Assembly: GCA_004377135.1 (NCBI GenBank)
Contig: SOHS01000010.1
Location: forward strand, 1-9,281
Length of the DNA: 9,281 nucleotides
Direction: 5' to 3'
Origin: Dehalococcoidia bacterium
GTDB lineage: Bacteria; Chloroflexota; Dehalococcoidia; GIF9; AB-539-J10
The translations under genes were made by a program, and so were the position numbers. Below, in pieces: positions 1 through 6,452 of this stretch. Within the stretch, counting starts at the first letter, position 1, and each line of letters starts with the position of its first letter. The notes beneath the pieces are model-generated. The model was not told the DNA's origin. It was given only the letters and a program-made list of their open reading frames with translations, and made no database searches.

Positions 1-1
1 A

Positions 2-181
2 TGTGAAGCCATCTCAGGGATGCAACTCTCTGGAAACATCCAAAGGGAGTGCACCAGTTGCATTGCTGGATACCTCATGATACTGAGCGTATACTTGAAT
101 TTCCCAATTGGTTCTATACTAATTGCGATAGATAAATACATCATTACACAAACAAAAACCATGCTAATCTGGCTTCTATGA
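2..181 (+). CDS. Possible C-terminal end of a membrane protein (partial, open at window edge)
   Basis: A reading frame is open from the left edge and ends at TGA (179-181), giving about 59 residues with no start in view. The stretch GYLMILSVYLNFPIGSILIA is strongly hydrophobic. It resembles the FPiGTilgiy-like last helix seen in several small bacterial membrane proteins. It is followed by a polar tail and a second short hydrophobic end. I do not recognise the family. The frame is short, and the region is AT-rich, so this could be chance; the hydrophobic pattern is the only support. The sequence left of the window would settle it. Confidence 0.28.
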   Translation, partial: CEAISGMQLSGNIQRECTSCIAGYLMILSVYLNFPIGSILIAIDKYIITQTKTMLIWLL

Positions 182-187
182 ATATTA

Positions 188-216
188 TTGACAGGTTTGG
201 TTGATAGTTCTAGACT
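188..216 (+). promoter_or_regulatory. Candidate sigma70-type promoter for the DinB-family gene
   Basis: A perfect -35 TTGACA (188-193) is followed by a 17-nt spacer and TAGACT (211-216), which matches the -10 consensus at 4 of 6 positions. It lies about 55 nt upstream of the ATG at 272 and could drive both the DinB gene and the fusion gene behind it. Seen by consensus only. Confidence 0.5.
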
Positions 217-271
217 ATTCACCACAGTAATTTGACTACTAACTAAGATTGTCTGAGAAAGGAAGATAGTC

Positions 272-799
272 ATGGAATGGAAGGACCTTCTTATTGATGG
301 TTACAGCCGTGTCCCAGAGTTCCTGGAAAACGTGCTCAAAGGCCTAACTCAGGATGATTTGGATTGGCAGCCGAGATATGATTGTAACAGTATTGGTTGG
401 CTGGTTTGGCATCTAACACGCCAGCAAGACGCCCAGATTGCCTCTTTAATAGGTGGGAAACAGCTTTGGGTTACGGACAAGTGGTATACCAAGTTCGGTC
501 GACAACCAGAGCCTGATGATGTTGGATTCGGACATAGTCCGGAGCAAGTTTCAGCGTTTAAATCACCGGAATCAAGAACACTATTAGGTTACAATCGTGC
601 GGTGGTAGAACGCTCCAAGCAGCATATCAGTTCCTTATCCGAAAACGACCTCGATAGAGAACTAAACGAGCCGTGGTTCCAGCCACTACCGACAGTTGGT
701 GTACGCTTGGTTAGTATACTAGATGATAGCATTCTTCACGCCGGTCAAGCGGCTTATGTTCGAGGTATGCGTCAAGGGAAGGGCTGGCAGAAATACTAA
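272..799 (+). CDS. DinB-fold (DinB_2/DUF664-like) putative metal-dependent thiol transferase
   Basis: This is a 175-residue cytoplasmic protein of the DinB/YfiT four-helix-bundle superfamily, of normal length. The signs are the helix-1 end with TQDDLDWQP, the GWLVWHLTRQQD metal-site segment (His47, Asp53), and the late LHAGQAAYVRG segment (His156, Gln159, Arg164). In the canonical fold a HxxxH pair supplies two ligands. Here the position four before His156 is Asp152, so metal binding may be altered. Known members are thiol S-transferases or isomerases that use mycothiol, bacillithiol or glutathione, and the N-terminal domain of aerobic EgtB also has this fold. ATG 272 is supported by AAAGGAAG (258-265) with suitable spacing. 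The fusion gene begins 78 bp downstream on the same strand, so a role using ergothioneine is attractive, but that is inference from context. Fold assignment is fairly sure; substrate unknown. Confidence 0.85.
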   Translation: MEWKDLLIDGYSRVPEFLENVLKGLTQDDLDWQPRYDCNSIGWLVWHLTRQQDAQIASLIGGKQLWVTDKWYTKFGRQPEPDDVGFGHSPEQVSAFKSPESRTLLGYNRAVVERSKQHISSLSENDLDRELNEPWFQPLPTVGVRLVSILDDSILHAGQAAYVRGMRQGKGWQKY

Positions 800-814
800 C
801 CATCCCCCAATTTC

Positions 815-844
815 TTGGAAAAATAGTCAGGCAGAAGGTATATA
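815..844 (+). promoter_or_regulatory. Weak candidate promoter in front of the fusion gene
   Basis: TTGGAA (815-820), an 18-nt spacer and TATATA (839-844) form a loose sigma70-like pair (about 4 of 6 matches each) between the DinB gene and the fusion gene. Read-through from the DinB promoter is equally possible, because no terminator is visible in this 78-bp gap. Confidence 0.25.
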
Positions 845-877
845 CCGATATCCCATATAGAATGGGTTATTAGCAAA

Positions 878-3800
878 TTGAAAGAATGTGAGTCAAAAGT
901 AGAGTGGCGAAAGGGGCTCTGTGGCGTATGCCCGGCTGGTTGCTGGGTGGAGGTTGGGTTTGACAAAGATAAGCTGGTTGATATCCGGGCCGATAGTAAT
1001 CATACACTAGGTATGATATGTCGGCGTGGTAAACATGCACCGGAAATAGTCTACTCTAAACACCGAGTCAAACATCCCCTGAAGCGCGTGGGGCCCAAGG
1101 GCTCATACGATTTCAATCGTATGAGCTGGGACGAAGCATATGAACTTATCGCTACGAATCTTCTGAAAATCAAGAAGGAATGTGGACCCGAAGCGGTATC
1201 TATTTATACCGGGCGCGGAGCTCAAGAGCTGTCGTTGTGTGATCTGTATCAACCAAAAGATGTACTTGTATCTTCGGCATCCAATATTTTATTTCCGTTT
1301 GGATCTCCGAACACGACAGGAGTGGGTGCATTGTGTTACGTATCTGTTCACATGATTGCTCCCCATGTGACTATGGGACGGATGCAAATGAATATGTTCC
1401 CCGATATAGAGAATGCGGAGATAGTGGTGGTATGGGGCACAAATCCCGCTACAGATTCACCCCCCGTAGACATGCAACGGCTGGAGGCAGCAGCCAAGCG
1501 TGGCGCAAAGATTGTTGTAATTGACCCCCGCCATACAGAAACAGCCATACGTACCGATGCTCAATGGATTCCCATTCGGCCCGGTACCGATGGTGCCCTA
1601 GCCTTAAGCATGATAGAAGTGATGATAGACGAAGACCTGTATGATGAGGATTTCGCTGAGAACTGGTGTCATGGCTTTGATGCGCTGAAGACTTACGTCC
1701 AGCATTTCAAACCTGAAGTAGTAGAGAGTACCACATGGGTTGCAGCAGATACGATACGAGGCCTTACCCGGCGCATCTGCAATGCCGGCGGTGTGTCATT
1801 ACTGATGTTTACCGGGCTGGAGTACTCCAATAGCGGCGTCCAGTCGGCCAGAGCAGTGCTAACCTTATTCGCCCTCGCCAATCAACTCGATGTACCGGGT
1901 GGTATAGGCCTCACCATGCTTAACAGTGAATTCCCCGTCAACCGTGCATGCAATCTAGATAACCCAAACGTTAATCTGGCTATCGGTCGAAACGAGTTCC
2001 CTGTTTACACCAGCTACCGTGGGGAAGCACATGCAATCGCATTGGTCGACTCTGTTTTCAAAGGACAACCCTACCAGACACGCGCCCTCATCATCCACGG
2101 CGCCTCTTTGCTGACATCATGGCCACAAACTCCGATTTGGAGAGAAGTTCTATCCAAACTTGACTTCGTAGTCTGTATTGATCGTCAGCTTACAGCTGAT
2201 ACCGCATACGCTGATATATTCCTGCCAGCTACGACAATGTTTGAAAATTATTCATATATGACCTATGGCCCAATTTTCCGCCTTCGAGAGAGAATGATTG
2301 AGCCTGTGGGAGACGCGCGCAATGATTACCTCATCATGGCTAAGTTGGCCGACTGTCTTGGCTATGGACACCTGTTTCCTCAGACTGAAGAGGAAATGCT
2401 CCGATTTATCCTAAAAGGTTCTGGATATACCCTGGAGGATGTGAAGGCAGCTGGTGGGTGGGTCAGAATTTCGACACCTATGATGGAGTATAAAAAATGG
2501 CAGAAGGGTGGTTTAAGAAGGGATGGGAAACCTGGTTTCGATACTCCGACAGGAAAGTTTGAAATATGGTCGACTACTCTAGAGGAATATGGATATGAGC
2601 CATTACCTAAATACATCGAGCCGACTGAAGGACCACTGGGGAGTCCGAAATTGTTGGAAAGCTTTCCCTTGGTATTTAACTCCGGGGCAAGACCCCAAAC
2701 TGACTTCAGATCTCAACATCACGGTATTGAAGGGCTGATAACTGACACACCGGAGCCCCTGGTAGAGATTAACATTGAAGATGCTGAGAAAAGGGACATT
2801 AAAAGTGGTGATCTGGTACGAGTAATCACGCCGAGAGGGAGTGTGTCTTTTAGGGCTAAAGTCACGGATAGCATTGCCAAAGGATGTATTGAATGTATGT
2901 TTGGTGGTGGCACCCCTGTTGGACCCAAAGCATGGCAGGAATGGAACGTTAATGAACTTACGGATATTAACAACTATGACAGCATTTCTGGTTTTCCCGT
3001 ATATAAAGCACTCTTGTGTGATGTGCAAAAGGTTGAGTCTGGTACTGATGAGATTTGCTGCTTAGTAAATAGACAAGTATTAGACTATCACAGTAATTTG
3101 GCAAACGCCCAGGAACCGCGAATAAAGCTCAAAGGTCGCATATACCTTGACAACAATGCCACAACACAGGTTGATGATGTAGTACGAGAGGCCATGATAC
3201 CATATCTGAGTTCAGATGCCGGAAACCCTTCCAGCATACATCAGACGGGCAAGATTGCCCGAGAAGCTTTAGAGAATGCACGTCGCCAGGTGGCTATGCT
3301 AATAAATGCTCAGCCGCGACGAATTGTCTTCACCGGAGGTGGCTCTGAGGCTGATAATCTTGCCATCAAGGGAGCCACATTTGCTATGCGCGATAAGGGC
3401 AATCACATTATAACAACCACTGTAGAACATCCAGCTGTACTTGGCGCCTGTGAGTTTTTGGAGAGATATGGCTACAGAGTTACATATCTCGATGTAGATG
3501 GAGATGGTTGGCTGGACCCCGAAAAACTACGCAACGCCATCACTGCAGATACCATCCTCGTCTCCATAATGATGGCCAACAATGAAGTGGGCACTATTCT
3601 TCCTATAAAGGAGTTAAGTTCGATTTGCCGCGAAAAGGGGATCCTGTTCCACACGGACGCCGTTCAAGCCGTAGGTAAGATTATAGTGGATATACAAGAC
3701 CTCAGTGTGGATATGCTCAGTTTATCGGGACACAAGTTTCATGCCCCAAAGGGAGTAGGTGCTCTATATGTCAGAAAGGGAATCGAATTGGAGCCACTTA

Positions 3801-4288
3801 TTCACGGGGGCAAACAGGAGAAGGGAATACGGGCTGGCACAGAGAATGTTCCGGCCATCGTAGGCTTGGGCAAAGCAGCGGAACTGGTCACATCCGCCCT
3901 TCTAAACTCTGAGCGGATACGTGACCTCCGCGACAAATTAGAGGAAGGTATCAGGAATTTGGTGACAGATGCCGTATTAAACGGTCATCCAGAGAACAGG
4001 TTGCCCAACACGCTGAATCTAATTCTCCCTGGCCTACATGGGGAATCTATTGTCATCGCCTTGGATCAGCATGGTATTTCACTCTCTTCAGGTTCAGCTT
4101 GTAAGTCAAGTTCTCCGGAGCCAACTCATGTACTTATTGCCATGGGAAGAACTAAAGAACAGGCTCATTGCTCGGTGAGGTTCTCGTTGAGCCGCTATAC
4201 AACTGAGGAAGACATCGATTACACTGTGTCAGCTCTTGAGCAAGTGCTCAAAGAGAAAGACTTGGTGCGTCTCATGCCGTGTAAATAG
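878..4288 (+). CDS. Metallopterin-dependent ergothioneine synthase: DMSO-reductase-family module fused to cysteine desulfurase
   Basis: The 1136-residue protein has two complete enzyme modules. Residues 1-~715 form a Mo/W-bis-pterin oxidoreductase: [4Fe-4S] ligands Cys15, Cys18, Cys22 and Cys48 (CX2CX3CX25C), likely metal-ligand Cys153 after FGSPN, an acetylene-hydratase-like LYDEDFAENWCHGFD segment, and a dinucleotide-binding domain from about 595. Residues ~752-1136 form a NifS/IscS-type desulfurase: YLDNNATT (756-763), Glu850-His851, NNEVGT (901-906), Asp927 and Gln930 for PLP, Schiff-base Lys953, and catalytic Cys1075 in SGSACKSSSPEPTHV. No signal peptide is present, so it is cytoplasmic. 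No electron-transfer subunits are adjacent. The architecture matches the Caldithrix abyssi enzyme that puts cysteine sulfur onto trimethylhistidine, and egtD next door supplies that substrate. The start is TTG with a poor Shine-Dalgarno. No in-frame ATG/GTG/TTG lies between it and the upstream TAG (824). A generic oxidoreductase with its own Moco-sulfurating domain is the alternative. Confidence 0.9.
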   Translation: MKECESKVEWRKGLCGVCPAGCWVEVGFDKDKLVDIRADSNHTLGMICRRGKHAPEIVYSKHRVKHPLKRVGPKGSYDFNRMSWDEAYELIATNLLKIKKECGPEAVSIYTGRGAQELSLCDLYQPKDVLVSSASNILFPFGSPNTTGVGALCYVSVHMIAPHVTMGRMQMNMFPDIENAEIVVVWGTNPATDSPPVDMQRLEAAAKRGAKIVVIDPRHTETAIRTDAQWIPIRPGTDGALALSMIEVMIDEDLYDEDFAENWCHGFDALKTYVQHFKPEVVESTTWVAADTIRGLTRRICNAGGVSLLMFTGLEYSNSGVQSARAVLTLFALANQLDVPGGIGLTMLNSEFPVNRACNLDNPNVNLAIGRNEFPVYTSYRGEAHAIALVDSVFKGQPYQTRALIIHGASLLTSWPQTPIWREVLSKLDFVVCIDRQLTADTAYADIFLPATTMFENYSYMTYGPIFRLRERMIEPVGDARNDYLIMAKLADCLGYGHLFPQTEEEMLRFILKGSGYTLEDVKAAGGWVRISTPMMEYKKWQKGGLRRDGKPGFDTPTGKFEIWSTTLEEYGYEPLPKYIEPTEGPLGSPKLLESFPLVFNSGARPQTDFRSQHHGIEGLITDTPEPLVEINIEDAEKRDIKSGDLVRVITPRGSVSFRAKVTDSIAKGCIECMFGGGTPVGPKAWQEWNVNELTDINNYDSISGFPVYKALLCDVQKVESGTDEICCLVNRQVLDYHSNLANAQEPRIKLKGRIYLDNNATTQVDDVVREAMIPYLSSDAGNPSSIHQTGKIAREALENARRQVAMLINAQPRRIVFTGGGSEADNLAIKGATFAMRDKGNHIITTTVEHPAVLGACEFLERYGYRVTYLDVDGDGWLDPEKLRNAITADTILVSIMMANNEVGTILPIKELSSICREKGILFHTDAVQAVGKIIVDIQDLSVDMLSLSGHKFHAPKGVGALYVRKGIELEPLIHGGKQEKGIRAGTENVPAIVGLGKAAELVTSALLNSERIRDLRDKLEEGIRNLVTDAVLNGHPENRLPNTLNLILPGLHGESIVIALDQHGISLSSGSACKSSSPEPTHVLIAMGRTKEQAHCSVRFSLSRYTTEEDIDYTVSALEQVLKEKDLVRLMPCK

Positions 4289-4294
4289 TTTACA
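4280..4294. terminator. Small palindrome at the convergent junction, possible bidirectional 3' structure
   Basis: TGTAAA-TAG-TTTACA is a perfect 6-bp inverted repeat whose 3-nt loop is the stop codon of the fusion gene. Only 31 bp separate the stops of the two convergent genes. The stem is AT-rich and no T-tract follows on either strand, so termination activity is doubtful. Confidence 0.2.
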
Positions 4295-4319
4295 AACCAT
4301 TAATGATGCTGAATTAGCC

Positions 4320-5294
4320 TTACCTTGTTATAAGGTACTGGACACTGAACCACTGCCGCTCATCTACCCAGACACGCTCCACTCTAAATCCAGCCACCGC
4401 AGCCATCTGCTCGAACTCATCAAGGTTGTACTTGTACGAACTTTCCGTCCAGATACTTTCCCCCTTGATAAAAGAAATGGTTTCCCCATCTATGTGAACC
4501 ACCTGACGCCTCTGACTGATAAGATGCATTTCAACCCTACTTTCCCGGGGATTATAGAAAGCATAGTGCTCAAATGCGTCCAGCTGGAAATCACAGTCGA
4601 GTTCACGATTGATTCGCTCGAGTAGATTGAGATTGAAGGCAGCGGTTACCCCCTCGCTATCATTATAGGCATTATGAAGTACGGCGGGATCTTTTTTCAA
4701 GTCTACGCCGATAAGTAGAGCACCATCTGATCCGCATAGATTAGCAACATGCTCTAAAAAATGCTTCGCGGGAATGGGATCAAAGTTACTAATGGTTGAA
4801 CCAGGAAAATAAACCACTGTGCGTTTGCTCTCTTGCTTTGCAATCGGCAATTCAAAACTGCTCGTATAATCAGCGCAGACCGGAAGAACCTGTAGTTGGG
4901 GATAAATTGAGTCGAGTTCCTTCGCTACTTGCAGCAACTGCTCCTTCGAGATGTCAATTGGTATGAAGGCTACTGGATCGTGCAAGCGGTCCATTAAAAA
5001 GTGCACCTTCTCACAATTACCACAACCATGTTCAATCACGAGCACGTGAGGTCCGATAAGTTCGACCATTTCCTTGATATGAGCCCGCATAATGGACGCC
5101 TCTATACTAGGGATATAGTATTCTTTCAGTTCACAGATACGCTCGAACAACTGCGAACCACGTTCATCGTAGAAATATTTGGAGGGTAATTCTTTCTGCG
5201 GCTTGCGTAGTCCAATTAAAACTTCAGCGAGGAAACTCTCAAGCCTTGGTTTGAAATCGTATGAGATTGTCCTATCGACATTTTCGTCCTGCAT
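4320..5294 (-). CDS. egtD: L-histidine N-alpha-methyltransferase (EgtD family)
   Basis: This 324-residue protein is a complete EgtD. The enzyme adds three methyl groups from SAM to histidine to give trimethylhistidine (hercynine), the ergothioneine precursor. Family signatures run in order: KYFYDERGSQLFERI with EYYIPSIEA (39-66), the SAM loop VIEHGCGNCEK (86-96), PIDIS (112-116), FPGSTISNFDP (163-173) with Asn170, YNDSEGVTAAFN (210-221), and the substrate-clamping TESSYKY (283-289). Glu284 and Ser286 there correspond to Glu282 and Ser284 of the mycobacterial enzyme. Length is normal and no break is seen. The ATG at 5294 has an AGGA about 6 nt upstream. The gene converges on the fusion gene, so the two are not co-transcribed but encode consecutive steps. 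No EgtB, EgtC or EgtE is in the window, consistent with an oxygen-independent route. EgtD paralogues making other betaines exist, but the neighbour argues for hercynine. Confidence 0.93.
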   Translation of the reverse strand: MQDENVDRTISYDFKPRLESFLAEVLIGLRKPQKELPSKYFYDERGSQLFERICELKEYYIPSIEASIMRAHIKEMVELIGPHVLVIEHGCGNCEKVHFLMDRLHDPVAFIPIDISKEQLLQVAKELDSIYPQLQVLPVCADYTSSFELPIAKQESKRTVVYFPGSTISNFDPIPAKHFLEHVANLCGSDGALLIGVDLKKDPAVLHNAYNDSEGVTAAFNLNLLERINRELDCDFQLDAFEHYAFYNPRESRVEMHLISQRRQVVHIDGETISFIKGESIWTESSYKYNLDEFEQMAAVAGFRVERVWVDERQWFSVQYLITR

Positions 5295-5431
5295 TTACAA
5301 TCCTGGCTACGTACCGTATAGTCTTCTTATTTTGCCGCTATAGAACAAGTTTCTACTTAATTGGATATATCTATAATGTATGCATTTAGACTGAAGGTTA
5401 GTTGGCTCCTTCAACTGCGATAGTCTCGAAT

Positions 5432-5461
5432 AAAAATGCTAGATGTAGAATTTTAGTCTAG
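5432..5461 (-). terminator. Possible terminator downstream of the tmRNA gene
   Basis: Reading the minus strand after the tmRNA CCA end, CTAGA and TCTAG (5439-5443 and 5457-5461) form a 5-bp inverted repeat with a 13-nt loop, followed by CATTTTTATT. The T-run supports a terminator but the stem is short. The rest of the 5295-5472 gap holds alternative weak hairpins (for example TGAAGG/CCTTCA near 5400) and no gene that I can see. Confidence 0.33.
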
Positions 5462-5472
5462 TCACTACTAAA

Positions 5473-5811
5473 TGGTGGAGGCGGGGGAGGGTTGAACTCC
5501 CCGTCCAAAAGAAGGTTGCCAGAATATCCTACAGGCTTAGTCAGCTCTTTTTATCTCATCTAGCTTTCATCTGCTGACCGAATCCAGCTAGACCAGCCAA
5601 TACCTCTTAGCCAACCCCTATCGGCATCAGGATTGGAGCGCCTCGATTTTTTCTGACACCTAATCCCAAGCTTCGAGGAGAGCTCAGGTTAGATGTGAAC
5701 CATTAAGCGTAAACAGGTTCGCCAGTTATTTTTTGCCACTTGTTTTATGAGGTTAGTGGCACCTCAGCCTGCAATTCTGTAGGCCCTCCCCTGTCGAACC
5801 CACGCGCCCCC
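5473..5811 (-). ncRNA. ssrA: tmRNA (one-piece, CCA encoded)
   Basis: The 339-nt RNA rescues stalled ribosomes together with SmpB. The 5' end GGGGGCG (5811-5805) pairs with CGCCTCC ahead of the encoded ACCA (5473-5476); one pair is G-U. Next to it lie the GGTTCGACAGGGG 5' signature and a T arm GGGAG-TTCAACC-CTCCC. P2 is CCTACAG/CTGTAGG. PK1 is TGAGGT/ACCTCA with loop GCCACT pairing to AGTGGC (5735-5766). PK3 pairs CCAATCC with GGGTTGG and GATGCC with GGTATT. PK4 pairs TCTAGC/GCTAGA and GTCAGC/GCTGAC. The resume codon should follow PK1 by about 11 nt, which places it at GGC 5723. smpB ends 21 bp upstream on the same strand, so the two may share a transcript. Confidence 0.96.
5703..5723 (-). other. 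tmRNA tag-peptide reading frame (GEPVYA-stop)
   Basis: GGC GAA CCT GTT TAC GCT TAA reads Gly-Glu-Pro-Val-Tyr-Ala-stop. It is chosen because GGC sits 11 nt after the end of PK1, close to the E. coli spacing, and is preceded by TAACT, similar to the TAGTC before the E. coli resume codon. The other visible GCA lies inside the PK1 stem and would give a 15-residue tag ending MVHI, which is less likely. The tag is short and lacks the usual ALAA end. Confidence 0.7.
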
Positions 5812-5832
5812 ATGTTCCAGCCTGCTTTCCCA

Positions 5833-6294
5833 TCACCTCCTTCTATACTTCAGCGCCCGCTCTATTTCCCTTTCTGCATCCCGACGGGCGATAGTTTCCC
5901 TTTTATCGTAAACTTTCTTCCCTTTGGCCACCCCCAGCTCTACCTTAGCCACCCCATGTTTAATATACAGCTTAAGGGGCACTAAAGTCAAACTCTTCTG
6001 CATCACCTTGCTGGCAAGGATATCAATCTCTTTTCTATGAAGAAGAAGCTTGCGAGGCCTGATTGGCTCATGAGTGTTATAGCTGGCAGCATCGTAGGAG
6101 GCAATGTGGCAATTGTGTAGCCACAGCTCACCATTCTCCGGCCTGGCATAGGCATCACTCAGATTTACCTTGCCTGCCCTGATGGATTTAATCTCGGAAC
6201 CCTTGAGAACAATACCCGCCTCAAAGCTTTCCTGGATATGATAGTCGTGGTAAGCCTTGCGATTAACGGCTATCACGCCGGAACCTTTTGCCAT
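5833..6294 (-). CDS. smpB: SsrA-binding protein SmpB
   Basis: This is a 153-residue protein of normal length. It is the tmRNA partner that places the tRNA-like domain in the ribosomal A site during trans-translation. Typical blocks are present in order: AVNRKAYHDYHI (OB-fold start), FEAGIVLKGSEIKSIRAGKVNLSDAYA, ELWLHNCHIASYD, HEPIRPRKLLLHRKEI, SLTLVPLKLYIK and VELGVAKGKKVYDKRETIARRD. A basic C-terminal tail (EREIERALKYRRR) follows, as needed for decoding-centre entry. The ATG at 6294 is the natural start (MAKGSG...), although only a weak Shine-Dalgarno is visible. ssrA follows 21 bp after the TGA, so protein and RNA partners are physically coupled. Upstream lies palindromic repeat DNA with no clear promoter. 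Confidence 0.97.
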   Translation of the reverse strand: MAKGSGVIAVNRKAYHDYHIQESFEAGIVLKGSEIKSIRAGKVNLSDAYARPENGELWLHNCHIASYDAASYNTHEPIRPRKLLLHRKEIDILASKVMQKSLTLVPLKLYIKHGVAKVELGVAKGKKVYDKRETIARRDAEREIERALKYRRR

Positions 6295-6307
6295 ATGGCA
6301 ATTTTAG

Positions 6308-6359
6308 CACCGGGACATAGGGTGAGCAATTGATGGTACACTTCCTTACAAACCCGGTG
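6308..6359. repeat. 7-bp inverted repeat in the smpB leader
   Basis: CACCGGG (6308-6314) and CCCGGTG (6353-6359) are perfect inverted copies separated by 38 bp. GGACA (6313-6317) and TGTCC (6361-6365) offer alternative pairing. In an smpB transcript this could fold just ahead of the start codon. It may also be the outer part of the palindromic element next to it. Confidence 0.35.
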
Positions 6360-6370
6360 TTGTCCGTGAA

Positions 6371-6404
6371 ATTGCCCCGCACCTTTCAGGTGCTCGCAAT
6401 GACA
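6371..6404. repeat. Imperfect palindrome, probable dispersed intergenic repeat
   Basis: ATTGC-CCC-GCACCT / TTC / AGGTGC-TC-GCAAT forms a 30-bp imperfect palindrome (outer 5 bp, inner 6 bp, 3-nt loop) followed by GACA. On the minus strand it reads GTCATTGCGAGCACCTG. A second GTCATTGCTAGC occurs at about 6416-6427. Short palindromes of the GTCATTGCGAG type are, as I recall, abundant intergenic repeats in several bacterial genomes. The copy number here cannot be seen from one window. Confidence 0.45.
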
Positions 6405-6417
6405 AAAGGCGAAGGGC

Positions 6418-6441
6418 TAGCAATGACGATTCGCGTTGCTA
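6418..6441 (-). terminator. Hairpin after the 54-aa gene, possible terminator or repeat arm
   Basis: TAGCAA (6418-6423) and TTGCTA (6436-6441) are a 6-bp inverted repeat 12 bp beyond the stop of the 54-aa gene. On the minus strand it is followed by GCCCTTCGCCTTTTG, a poor T-tract. It overlaps the repeat-like DNA, so its role is uncertain. Confidence 0.28.
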
Positions 6442-6452
6442 AACGATTGCAG

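Noticed and set aside
878..3020. PsrA/PhsA-type polysulfide or thiosulfate reductase
   Set aside because: No Tat signal, no adjacent Fe-S or membrane-anchor subunit, and a desulfurase is fused at the C terminus.
2603..3028. 141-codon minus-strand frame inside the synthase gene
   Set aside because: Lies opposite the intact pterin dinucleotide-binding domain and shows no family likeness.
878..4288. Two genes wrongly merged by a missing stop or frameshift
   Set aside because: The frame is continuous, both modules are complete, and the same fusion is known in anaerobic ergothioneine synthases, so a true fusion is the better reading.
4236..4625. 129-codon plus-strand frame over the egtD 3' end
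   Set aside because: Antisense shadow of the clearly recognised egtD; the protein has no domain or ribosome site.
5473..5510. Minus-strand T-arm-like sequence as a tRNA gene
   Set aside because: The T arm and acceptor belong to the tmRNA; no anticodon arm is present and the 5' partner strand is 300 nt away.
5740..5985. 81-codon plus-strand frame across the tmRNA start and smpB end
   Set aside because: Antisense to the tmRNA 5' domain and smpB; Pro/Phe-rich low-quality translation.
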